The notes under the pieces were generated by a model. It saw only the letters and a program-made list of their open reading frames with translations, ran no database searches and had not been told where the DNA came from. A stretch of 64,000 nucleotides of DNA, taken from Paracentrotus lividus. Taxonomy: Eukaryota > Echinodermata > Echinoidea > Camarodonta > Echinidae. Shown here piece after piece: positions 1 through 12,100 of the stretch; position 1 is the stretch's first letter; every line of letters begins with the position of its first letter. The stretch lies in the NCBI GenBank assembly GCA_940671915.1, contig CALNVZ010002974.1, positions 46,708,040 to 46,772,039 on the forward strand, written 5' to 3'. Position numbers and translations under genes: made by a program.

Positions 1-2934
1 ATATTAAAATGAAACAAAAAACTAAAATGTATGAATCTAATCACTATGGAACATGTTATTAAATCATTACCAAAAAAACATACTTTTTGAGCAAATTGTT
101 GGTATCTTGAGTGTGTAACTCGGTTGTTTGAAGATGAAAGGTGGTGAAAATTCAGATTTATACGTTTTAGATATGTTATCTTGCCAAAAGTACTAATATA
201 CAGAATGGCTGATATGTTTTTCTCTCTTTGATATTCATCTTTTTTTGACAGCCAGATTTGGAATGGATCACAAGTCATACAAGAAATTGATGGACTAGGA
301 CGGTCTAGCAGGAGCAGGCCTTGTCAGTGAGCAGACTGTCAGAGAGTTTCTCTCTCGTACGAGTACAATGCATCCACCGTTTTTTACAGTAGGCTAACAC
401 TGTATTGCATGTTGGTCTAGCATGACTGATCCACATCAAAGTTGAACCCTAGAACCAAGTAAAACTCAGGTAAGGTTTACATCCCCCCCCCAAAAAAAGT
501 ACAAATGTTCTACATAAACTGAATTCCATATAGTTAAATTAGAAGTAAAAGAATTGGATTCATCCATTTATATTAAGGCAACTGTAATACATGGTAGGTA
601 GTAGCTCAAACACATCATTGATTTAAAGATCAGAAGATTATGATGATTATAGCAATATGCATAATATACATTGCCTGTAAATTTATGATATCAGATCTGT
701 ATGATTGAATACATATGATTTGCCGTTTCTTTCCATTCTTAAATAGACACATCCGTGTTTCCCCTTTATTATTAAGGTTAGAAAACATGCCAAAATTAAT
801 TCATGAGTACATTCTGATGTATGCAATGCTCATTAATATAGTTTTGGTTCTTCATAAGAGATAGAGAGAGAAAATGGCATTTGCATCACCATTTTCTTTT
901 ACCATTTTAACCTCCTGCAGATTTGACAACTTGGCTTTCATCATGGTCCACATAATTATTTCCCTTAAGAAAATTATATGTTGTAAACCATTATCGTGAC
1001 ATAGATATAAATATAAAAAACATGTACTCTAGGTTACTTTTTGAATGGTCATTTAAATCAAATTATAGTTATTATACAATGATATGAATTAAACAACCAC
1101 TCAGTTACAATAAGTTCCTATAAAGCCTATAATGTTTGTGTATTGCTTTCAATTCTAGAGTGCAAACAATGTGGGCCTACTATACAGCAATCTGACATTG
1201 GAAACATCAGCCAACCTACAACTTTGAGATACAAGCAAATAAGGATCACAAGTTTGGTATCATGGATATTCACGGTCATTCTTCAATAACAGATACCTCT
1301 GCCTTGTTGCTACAAACTTCATTTTTCTGAGATGAATGGTGATCCCTTTTTGCAACTTGATTCCCTCTTACTCATGCTGTGAGTTCATAGGACACAGATA
1401 ATATTTTTGTAACCACTAGCTTGAAATAGTTACTTTTGTAGATTTTTTTAAAGGGAGACCGAACTGGCAGCTATAAACAGCTAGTCTAAAAGTATACCTT
1501 TGGAGATAACTATTAACAAAACGATTGTGTGAAATAACCTACAATTTGATTTGTATAAAATGTTTTGTGGGAAAGTATGTGTTTTGTTACTTGCAACATA
1601 ATTATCACGGTGAGAAATCATTGAGTAGTGAAAAGCGTGTTATCATTCAAATGGCTGAATTATAAGACTACACTTACTCAGGATGTTGCATTATGGGTTA
1701 GGAATCAGGGCAGAATCGAGTAGTTGAGGACTTGAGTTGGTGCTATCCAGGGCTGCTAGTTCGTACTGGCTTTAAATAAAAGTTACAATACTTTCCTTTT
1801 TCTATACGTAAAAAATCATACAATTATAAAAGAAAAGAAACAACCTACTCACAGCTCTCTTCCCAGTTATGTTAAAGTAAGTAAGTTACAAAAGTAAACA
1901 AAGTAGTGAAGGTCATTTTGTATAACTCATTTGTGGTCGGGATAATTCACCCGAGTATGCTATAACAAACTTATTTTCTTAAATAAATTCCCGGATTTTG
2001 TTGATCATAATTCATCATGTCATTATAATCAACTTTCATTAAATAATACTGTCCAATATACAGGGTTGGAAAAAGTTTGGAATATTTTTTATTCCAAGAA
2101 TTATTTCTTGTCTTAAACATATCCCTCGTCATTTTAAGTTCTTCTTGAGGTTCAAATAAAAGATATGTGTCCCTTTTTAACTTTAAAAGCACAACATTAA
2201 AAATCAGGCTATCACACAGTGCAGAGGTCCACTTGGAATTCGGAAGCGTATATTTGCTGTTTTTGCAAATGTCTAACGAAAAAGTTAAATAATCAGTATA
2301 CAGTTTAATTGCTATACCGAAGTTCCTCAAAAGTCCTCAAACTGCACGTAGCTTTTTCAAAATTCCACGTGAAGTACAGACATGTATAACAAGATGTTCA
2401 ACCACAAATAGAGCCAATCTGACAACTCTGGTTCATTGGTCAGCCATTGTAACATGTTTAACAATTATAACGTAATCTTTGGTACAAGATGGAACAATAG
2501 ACTTCATTCAACACAGTTAATCCGATTTGGATTGAATTATTAATCACAATTAGTAGAAACTAGCATTTAAAATCAGACATACTCATCGCCAAAAAAAATA
2601 TTCCAAACTAATTCCACCCTGAATAAATATTTCCAATTAATGACTAAAGTGATGGACTAGAGTTTCAAGATAACAAATGGAAATAATTTTGTGATGCAAT
2701 TTTTATTTATGTATTAAACAATAACCGAAATGAATTAATTGATTCCATGAAAAACGTAAGATAAGAGCTAGTAAGGAAACGGAGGAGTAAATAATGCGGG
2801 TGGTTTACCACTTGCGCCTCACCCGCATCTCCCATCCCTTAGTTAGAATCATGTGGAGGCTTTGGTCTCTTGGTTGCACGTTGTAGGTCACAATCGTATA
2901 CCACAACTTATTGGGCGTTGGGGGTTTAAAAATG

Positions 2935-3480
2935 TTGACTTACTGCTACTTCTTTATTCTTGTAATCATTTCAAATTTTTTCCCCGAATATTCTAGAAAC
3001 TTGTACTGCTCGTTAGTTCGTTCATATTTTCATATTGCACTCTTGTATGGGGCTATACTAAGTATCTAACGTAGGCAAGCTAACTTTATTACAAAAGAAA
3101 ATAATACGAATTGTCGTCAATATTTCATTCAGAACTCATACCAACCCTATTTCATGACCTGAAACTTTGAGATCTTATCCATTACCAGCAATATGTTATT
3201 CATGTTTATGCACAAATGTATTCATCAGTAACTCCCTGGAACAATGTTGTAGTATATTGATTATAATTGCAATATTCATAATATATCCCACGAGATCTAT
3301 GAGAGATATTCATATCCGCAGACACAGAACGATTGCTTTTCAGCAAAATATCCGGTTGCTGGTCCCAAACTCTAGAACGTTTTGTATAGAGCCACTAAAA
3401 CATGCTCCTCAATCCACACGTGTACTCGCTCTATAAAAAATGTATCTATTGTACAATATAATCAGAAGCTATTTGTTGCA
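2935..3480 (+). pseudogene. Decayed LINE reverse transcriptase C-terminus
   Basis: Translation in mixed frames gives a degraded version of the usual C-terminal part of CR1/L2-type RT: a LVRSYFHIALLYGAI segment, a QKR-like segment (TKENNTNCRQYF), NSYQPYFMT, and later AKYPVAGPKLWNVLYRATK, which matches the common GPKLWNSLP ending. Stops and shifts are frequent, so this is an old fossil. The pyrimidine-rich stretch at 3500-3590 may be its tail. Confidence 0.5.
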
Positions 3481-3749
3481 GTACTTATTGCATTTGTATT
3501 TGTCTATTCTCTCTTTCCTTTCCTTCCCTTTTATTTCACTTTCTGTCTATTTCTATTTTCTTTTTTTTTCTTTTCTTTTCATTTTTCTTAATTTCTTATC
3601 GTTATGAAATTATATTTCTGTAAATATGTATTGTCATGGCGTATTGATCAAGCCTCATGCTTATAGAGTTATCACCTCCATTCACATGATTTATTTTATA
3701 AGATCATTTGTATTATGTATTTTGAAAAGAAATAAATGTTACTTAAAAT

Positions 3750-4023
3750 CAGGGTTCCCACAGAAATTTGGAAACACAATGCATGATTTTTCCATGACTT
3801 TTCCATGACTAAAGTGCTGCTTCCTTTCTGACACGTTATGATGGCATCACCTTCCTCACAGCCATCCAAGGGTTCCCACAGAAATTTGAAACAGAATTGC
3901 ATGGCTTTCCATGATTTTCACAAATTTTCCAAATTCCCTGACTTTTCCCTGACTTTCCATGACCACAATTTTTCCAGGATTTTCAAGGATTTTCCAGGAT
4001 TTTCCATGACTGTGGGAACCCTG
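3750..4023. mobile_element. hAT-like MITE with CAGGGTTCCCACA termini
   Basis: Termini CAGGGTTCCCACA and TGTGGGAACCCTG form a 13-bp inverted repeat and the element is flanked by direct TAAAAT (3744-3749 and 4024-4029). Internally it repeats TTTTCCATGAC-like units, and the terminal segment recurs at 3868. CAGGG ends suit hAT, though 8-bp duplications are usual there. Confidence 0.7.
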
Positions 4024-4526
4024 TAAAATGTTGAAATTATGAAATTCAAGTTTTATAATCGGCAGTGTCAGGGTTGGATCCTGGATTTCATAAATGGTGA
4101 AGGGCATGGGGAGCCGTCCATTGTGTTCGCCGAAATGTTTTGAAGAAAAAGTTTTGTACTGGAAAGAAATGATGCCATTGTTGCTAACAATAATAAAACA
4201 AAAAGATAGGAAAAAAGTGGTACTTTTGTATGTGTGGGTGTGAGGAAGAGAATGAGGGAGAGAGAGAGAGAGAGAGTGAGAGAAAGAGGGTAAGATTGAT
4301 TGATGGATTGATGAGACGTACCAATTTATCATGTTTGTTTGGGGTATCACTTAAAAGTTTGTGATGTGAGTGTGGCTGTGTGTTAAGAAAGCAGGAATGG
4401 TGGAAAGGTATAGCATGAAAGAGAAAGTTATCAGAAGTATTGTGGTTATATTTCCCAAATTAAAAAAGATCCCGAAGATAAGCATACCTGTATTTTATTT
4501 GAAAATATTAAAAAATGCACATGAGT

Positions 4527-4920
4527 CCCGCCCCCCCCCCCCACTCAGACGGTCAACTATACACGTATGCTCGTTCCCGATTTCTCCGGGAAAGGGGTAT
4601 ATTTTAGGGGCTCAGGTATGGGGAAAATCCCGGTTTCCCGACTTTTTTTTTTTTTTTTTGAATTAGGGGGTAGTTTTCACGTTTTTGAGGACAAATCCTG
4701 AAATAGGGTCCCGAATATGGTCAAAAAGCCTGTGGGGGTAACTTTTCCGGCTCCCCTTCAAAAACGTGTAATGGGGGGTAAGCTTGATGTAGCTTTCCTT
4801 CCAAAAGCCCGGAATAGGGGGTAATTTTGACACGGCTTCCCCTACCAATACAGGGTATCTCTAAGAATCCGGAACAAGCACACGTGTATGGTTAAACCCC
4901 TGAATGTGGGTGGGGGCGGG
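4527..4920. mobile_element. G/C-tract inverted-repeat element
   Basis: Left end CCCG plus a C run, then CACTCAGACGGTCAACTATACACGT. Right end is the complement with changes (ACACGTGTATGGTTAAACCCC ... GGGGGCGGG). The interior repeats AATAGGGGGTAA-like units and has an 18-base T run. It resembles the element at 56862 in style but not in sequence. Confidence 0.6.
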
Positions 4921-5280
4921 CCATTACTACATTGTACTTTGATGAATAGGGCGCAAAAAGTTGTGTGCTCTTGGGGCACTTAAAAGGGAAGTCCAACCCG
5001 AAATAAAGTTCGGTTTTATAAAAGCAGAAAAAAGAGAGAACACATAAATGGAGGTTTGACGAAAAATGATAGTAACTGACTTTCCACGTTTTGATTTTTT
5101 AAAAGTCATATACCAACAGTTACCTCATATGCCTTGAAATTTGAAATGCATTTCATCTGGATGATCTGTGGAAGGGGCAGGTGCATGATATTACAATATA
5201 AGCCCGTCATTGTATTTTCTTATCTTGTGCTCATTTGGTAAAGTAAAAGAGCGCATGCGCATGAAACAGAGACAGTCGGG

Positions 5281-5470
5281 AGGCAGTGGCAAGGTGTGCG
5301 GTGTCGGTGCTCACGACTAGCTTACGACTGACCTCCACCAGGTCAGTCGTGAGGTAGTCGTGAGGTAGTCGGGTCGTAAGGTGTGCGGTGGCCTTAAGAC
5401 AGGGGCGGTTTTGGGCGGTTTAGTGAGTAAGCTGAGGGGCGGTCTGGGGCGGTTCAGGTGCTAAAGGGTT
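5281..5470. repeat. Short palindrome and GGGGCGGT repeats
   Basis: CTTACGACTGACCT and AGGTCAGTCGTGAG face each other across four bases (about 5322-5353), followed by GAGGTAGTCGT direct repeats and three GGGCGGTT-like units to 5450. No gene signal; it lies just past the 3' end of Ku80. Confidence 0.45.
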
Positions 5471-5855
5471 AATAATGCCCGTATTAAAAAAAGGAAAGAA
5501 AGAAATATACAATTTGCCTCCTACTTTAGAAATGTACTTTTGAATGTTTTGTAAACAAGATTTGTAAAGTGGAATTTTCATCAAAATAAATGCACCTGTT
5601 AGTGTTATGGGTGAAAGAAAAAAGTTTGTCACTATTTGAAGCTGAATGCTTTGTTAATTTTTTTTTCCATAAAAAAAAAAAAAAGAAGCAAATTTCTAAG
5701 AATTTGTCTGCATCGCACGCACTTTTACTTTCAGATACGCCAAACAGGCAAGGGCATGCAGAAGATATTTGCAATACCTTTCCCACACAACTGTAGGAAT
5801 CACAGAAATCCTGATCGTAGCTTACAATCAGTTGTTCCCACTGCATAAGCAGTTT

Positions 5856-8843
5856 TCAAATGGGGATAAGCATATTGATCAAACTCACCAAATCATCAGC
5901 ATCTTCTTCGTCATTGGCTGCAGCTGGCTCTTCTTCCATTGGTGCTTCCTCCTCCTGAATAAACTGTACAGCAAAGAACATATGTAAGCATCCACAGAGA
6001 TCAGTGTCAAGATCTGAATTAAGACACTAAATTACTGCACAAAACCAAGCCATTTTTTTTTTAATCGTCAATTAGAAAAAGAATTATCTCATAGAAACAA
6101 TTGTGTTAATATTTGCTCCATACCAAGTCTTACTTGGAACTTTAACATATTTTTATTAGAATAACAAAAGAACTTCATTCAAATTTACATTTTTTTACAT
6201 TTTTAAACTTCCCAAACTGGAAAATTATCTTGAATGTACCTTCTCGGCTTCATCTTTTGAAACTTTGCTGTCGCTTGCTTCTGTGACATCGATCAGAGTG
6301 AGTCCATCTGTTGGTTGAAATATTAATTTAGGATCAAATCATGCTTTCATTGTGTGACTTTACACATGAACTACCCCAATTTCAGGGCCAATATCAATTT
6401 GCAAATGAAAAGAAGAAAAATACATTATCATGTTTACCTAAAGCTCTTTTCAAACAGTTCATTGTTAAATGAAAAATAATGTTAGCATCTCTCACCTTTC
6501 GTCAAATCTTGCCAGAAATCTGCTTTTAAGAGTTCCTTCAGTTCTTCTTTCAGTTTCTTCAGATAATCATTGAATATTTCTGGTTCACTCAGCTGCAAAG
6601 AAATATAAAATTACAGATAAGTTCAATAAAGTCTGCTCTGCAACATCTTCATTACTAACAATGTCCCTCTACTGGTTCTAGGACAACTACCCCCTGCACA
6701 ATTACACCCCCCCCCCGGACAACTACCCCCTTAAAAAAATCTACCCCCTATTACATGTAAACTCTACACCTGACCCTAACCCTATTCTAGAATGAAGGTA
6801 GTTGTTCGGGGGGTAATTGTCCAGGGGGTAGTTGTCCTGATGAGATCAGCCCTCAACTTGTGCAGTGTATTTATATACCTTTCGATCCTCATGTATCTCA
6901 ATATTGTAATCACTGACGATGTTATTGATGATGATGAATAAATAAATCAAATCAAATCAAATCAAATTTCATGGTCAATACCAATAGGCAAATGAAAAGA
7001 AGATGACGGAAGGCTATCACAAACCACCTTCTTAGCTGCATTGAACATGTAGATAAACACCTGTGCCCAGTAACATAAAAGAGTTCAATCTCTTGCAAAT
7101 TTGAAACAAACATTGTGATTGCTTCACAATAAGAAATTTATGCAAGAAATTATACAACAATGATCCTGTTTGGCTACTATCGATTTGCAATTGATCGTAA
7201 TTATGAATGTTATAGGGCACTAGTGAAAAAAAGATTAATATTTACAAATCAAACCTTTCATGTATCTTGTATACATTAGAAGTCGAAAGTAGAATTGATT
7301 ATATAAAAAAAAAAACTTCAATCAAATCAAACCTCAAACCACATTTTCATTTGCACCTTCTAATCAAATCATGGCCAGGAACTGCATTACGATCATTGAA
7401 GAAAAGAAGTAAAAAAAAAAACAAAACAAGTTGCTTGAAACAAATTTTGACAAAACATGTTTAATAGAAAGATATTTAGAGCTGAATTTGATTGTGGGTC
7501 ATAATCTTAAAACTTGAACGTTCACAAAATCTGTTGAGACAAGTGCATGTACGTGTAGCACAGGATGGGGCAACAAAAGAAGTACAACAAAAGGTTTCTT
7601 TCCATGTTACCTGAACAGCTTGTTCCCTGTAAACTCTCAGACAGTCCATGGCTTTACCGTAGAGCTGAGGACCAAAGGATTCTTTTATCAGCTGTAGAAT
7701 TCTTCTACCCATCTGACCAGCAGCTAAAACAATAATAAAATTGACATGTACAGTATACTTTCAACTGAACAAGATATAGTATAATTATGGTAATGAGAGA
7801 TTACAGCACAAATGGATGCTTACTCAGGCGCCATTTAATTCATTTTTTAGTAAAATGGTTATTTTATACTCGGAAGAATTAAAAGATGACAAATTTACTT
7901 TTCCAATACCCTCTTATGGTCTCATGTTTGTCACATGAAAGCACAACACAAAAACAGTTCATTGGATTATTCATATATATACATATAAATGCACACTATA
8001 ATGGTAATGGGACTAATACACCAGCAATAATTCATTGCTCCTTGGTCGATTTCATAATTCTAAATATCTAACAAAGTACAGTACCGCCCCAGATCAACGT
8101 CACAGCTGATTGCAATTAATTGTGTGCAGTTGTACACAAAGTGCATAGAGATGATGTCATTTGATTGCAATCAACTGTGACGTTGATCTCAGTCGGTACT
8201 GTAGATCCAACTTTCCACAGCAACACTGAATTAATTACTCTTCCCCCATTATACAATAGTTATACAGACCAAAAAATATCTCTGTTTCAAGGGAAATCTA
8301 AGTTGATAACTATGCACTGAATATCAGAAGACACCACAGGAGATAATTATTTACCTTCTTTGAATCTGTCTTCATCTTTCTGTGAAATGATGGCCTTGAA
8401 GTCTCCAACAGGATCAACTGTACCCACCTGACAAACAAAAATAGAATTGGTCAGGTAAAAGATCAAGAAACAGTTAGCTGGTAATGTTATCTTGTTGACT
8501 ACTGAATTTTCTTGTTCCACTAGGTTTAATAATAACAAAATTAAGAAAAAGTATTTACCTAAAGCATAGGTAATTAGTTTAATTTTGTGTCACGTGCCCA
8601 TGTGCAAGAGACAATTGTTTCATCTACGAGCAAACATCTACGTAAATCTACATACAGGGTGTGAGTTAGATTGATCTATAGCCTAATGTCTCAGCTTTAC
8701 CATTGGACATCTCTTTGTTTTTATCAATGAGGTGAGCTGGCTCGGTTGGAAGAGTGCCCAATAGTCCAAAGATCTGTCCGAGAGCTACATGTGAACCTCT
8801 CCATTGTCATCATCATCATCATCATCATCATCACCACCACCGA

Positions 8844-8876
<33 letters not shown>

Positions 8877-8931
8877 TACCACCACCATCATCATTGTCAT
8901 CAACATCATCATAACCACCACCATCATCGTC

Positions 8932-8971
<40 letters not shown>

Positions 8972-9117
8972 CTGTCATTCACATCATCCTTATAATTATA
9001 CCTCTACATACCTCTGTGATAACCCCTCTTGCCATTCCAGCCATACTGAGATCACCTCCATTGACTTCATCATCAACCTTTGCTTTCTTACGAGCTGGTT
9101 CTGCATCACCGTTGTCA
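5856..9117 (-). CDS. XRCC5: Ku80 exons 14-19: NLS, C-terminal helical domain and PIKK-binding tail
   Basis: Exon 14 contains a basic nuclear localisation signal, PARKKAKVDD. Exons 15-18 encode the Ku80 C-terminal domain that binds DNA-PKcs in vertebrates (VGTVDPVGDFKAII, GKAMDCLRVYREQAVQ, LSEPEIFNDYLKKLKEEL, GLTLIDVTEA). Exon 19 is acidic and ends with NDEEDADDL, matching the EExxxDDL-type motif used by Ku80, NBS1 and ATRIP to contact PIKKs. After DDL there is a good donor (GTGAGT), but simple read-through gives ten more codons (VSLINMLIPI) and a TGA at 5856-5858. I did not find a separate last exon, so the read-through end is used. Confidence 0.92.
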
Positions 9118-12100
9118 CTACAGGGGGACATAAACTAAAATTAGCCTGCCATGATCCGTATTTTAAATTTTAATGTGTACATTGCATTTGGTAGTTAAAC
9201 TGTTTTAAATATGTGGAAATTAATATAACATTCTTTAAAGCTTTTTTTTAAACAGATGCCAAGACTTTCAGCTTGTTTAAAGATGATTGTTCTCAACAAT
9301 TTTTTTCAACTACCACTGCTTTACCCAAACCAGATGTACAATACAATTTATTCACAAATCCTTGCTTATCAAAGATATATCTTTTAAATGGTATGAAATT
9401 GGTCATATTTTATACTGATCCACAGAATATGGAAAAAAAGTAATTTTCTCATAGCATTTACAACATGATTGCAGACAATCATAAGCTGATTAGACTAGAA
9501 TTCTGTTCCATCTTGTATTGTGATGTAAGAACCATAAATGCACTAATTGTTCTTACCTGGCTTTCCACAAGCTGTCTCCAGTGACAGTGTCCTTTGCTTT
9601 GACCTTCTCTAATTTGAAAAGTTCTTTCATCGTCTCTACCTGAGCTTCACACTGAACAGCAACAGCCCTGCAAGGTTGGAGATAGCTGGCTATGGCGGGT
9701 TGGACGTCTGGAATAGGGTCATTAGGGTTCAATGCTCGATGCATCAGGCACTGTATTTTCAAATTTATAAAGAGTGAGGTTATAAAAATTGAAAAGGTCC
9801 TAATCTCAAAAGATGCTTGATATTCAAACTGAACAGTTTAAATAGCCCCAGGGGTAGCTGTCTCCAGTGGGTTAGACAATTGATATGGGTACAGCGCTAA
9901 ATGATTGAGGCACTGTATATAAATTCATAACTACTGGTAGTCAATTTATTGTATTTGTAAATAGTTGGGTTATATGTGGAATAATCATCTACCGGCTAAC
10001 TTTCCTTTAATACAGTCCAGGTTTTATGTACATTGGACTATACTTCAAATATTGGGAGTCTGGGGTTTTAGCCCTCAAAACACTGCAACTGCAAAATCAT
10101 TTATACTTACGTGCATCTGCCAAATTAAAAAAAAAAAAATAATAATAATAATAATTAAAAAAAAAATAATAACACAGTGTATATTATTAGGACCTGCATC
10201 ACCTGGTACATGTATATGATGAACAGTGAGAAGTGATATCTCACCTGACATAATCTTTGAGTGTATGGGTTCAAGGTGTTTTTAGGCTTGAGAGCTTCTG
10301 TGTCTCCGTCTTCATCCCTAGATGAAAAAATGTAGGAACAAAGTTTTAAAAATTGTAGTTAGGTAATTTATTTTAACATGAAATTTTGGTTTACACTAGT
10401 GTACTAAATTTGTATTAAGGCGCCTGAAATACAATACCACAAAACATGTGAATGTAAAATTGTAACAACTTGGATCTTACACAGAAATCATCTTTTGTCT
10501 TTCCTTTTTTTTTTCAATAATATCTGGGAAAATCGATCAGGTTCCATTTAAAACTCATCTGTTCATTGATAATGGGAATGATCATGGATACAAAATTAAA
10601 ATTCACAAATTTGACAAATGAATACAAAGAAAAAGACAAAGGAATCTACAAATCTGTACAAAAAAAACCTCTTTACAAGTAAAACACTTGTAAGAAATTT
10701 TAATCAGATGTAGCTGGTTCAGTTTTCTAAATTCTCAACTTTTCAAATCTAATTCTCCAGATATTATAGCAATGAGATCCAAAGACTTACTCTTCTGCCG
10801 TCATTAAGTCCATGTTATCGATGAGACCATCAACCGCAGCGAGTTGCTCCTCTAGAAGACATAAAGTATAATTACAATGTAATCAGCATCTTACAGCATA
10901 CCAGTACGTCCTGAATGCCATGCAAAGTATCCCAACAAAGACTGCAGACTGGTGTCCAATATATTTATATTGTGAAAAGATCACTTTACACATTTTTTGT
11001 GTCTTCCTCAAAATCAATTTTGTTATAGAATCTTTATACTATTTATATTCAAACAGGGTTACATTAAAAAAAAAAATTCATGTAATCCAAAAGGAATATT
11101 AAAAATTTAAGATAAGTGAAGATCATGAAGGAAAAACCATTACATCAATACAGCAAATAACAGTGCTTTTTAAGGTTTGCTTCTTAGTGACATCTAGACT
11201 TACCTGTAGGTTGACATTTCTTGTTGTTGTCTAGAGACATAAAGGTGTACATCCTGATATCTTCAGCAAATGGAAGCTCAATATAGAAGAGTGCCTGTAT
11301 AAATAAAGTATCAATAATGATAATAATGGAAATGAACATGAAATAATGATGAATTGTAAATAAAGTAACTGCATCATCTACAAACTTTGTTTCCTTTTCC
11401 CCTAATGAAATGATATCCTTTTGAATAAAAATGAACTGAAAATGATAAAGAACACATGTTGATTGTGGCTTCGATTCCCGGCCACGTCATACCAAAAGAC
11501 GTCAAAAAATGGTAGTTGCTGCTACCCTGTTTGGCGTTCAACAAGAAGGGGAGAGAGCAACGTCCATCTGGAGCAAAAAGAATTTCTGTTCACCTTTGTT
11601 TCGGACAATAAAATTTTGAGTATTGGAGCATTATAAAACCATGAGAGAATTGCAGAAGGTTCCTCGTCATTTTTCAACACAATGCTACAACAAAAATAAC
11701 CAACATAATTATATGAAGTCAATCAAATAACAATTCAGCTCTCAACTGGCTCTTTATGGAAGCCTTATCTTAAGCCAATGTATTGAATAGAGCAAACCTG
11801 CAAGGAACCCTAAACATAAAGAACAAAACAAATTGACCAATCAAAACCTGAGAACTTAATATTAACATTTTATATTGTGCAGGGTCTGTTGGTAGAGCAG
11901 TTATCAGAACTGAAGTGGCTACCCTAGGTAAATTGAACAATATCATTAAAATTATTATTATTAATATTTCCTATCAATCTCTAACCTCATAATTTGCTTT
12001 GATTTGTGGAGCCAGAAAGCCCATCCTAGGGCTGCTACTAGCAGAGTAGGCCCTCCTTACGATAGCCACAGAGTTAGTCTCATAAAGAGCATTGACGAGA

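Noticed and set aside
1971-2330. 119-codon frame on the minus strand
   Set aside because: AT-rich, no recognisable motif, no splice context.
8724-9173. His-, Ile-, Met- and Asp-rich reading frames on both strands
   Set aside because: They are translations of the (CAT)n microsatellite; only 9012-9117 on the minus strand is a real exon (Ku80).
11880-11940. tRNA-Lys-like GTTGGTAGAGCA (also at 48970)
   Set aside because: Only a box A-like stretch; no box B or stems.
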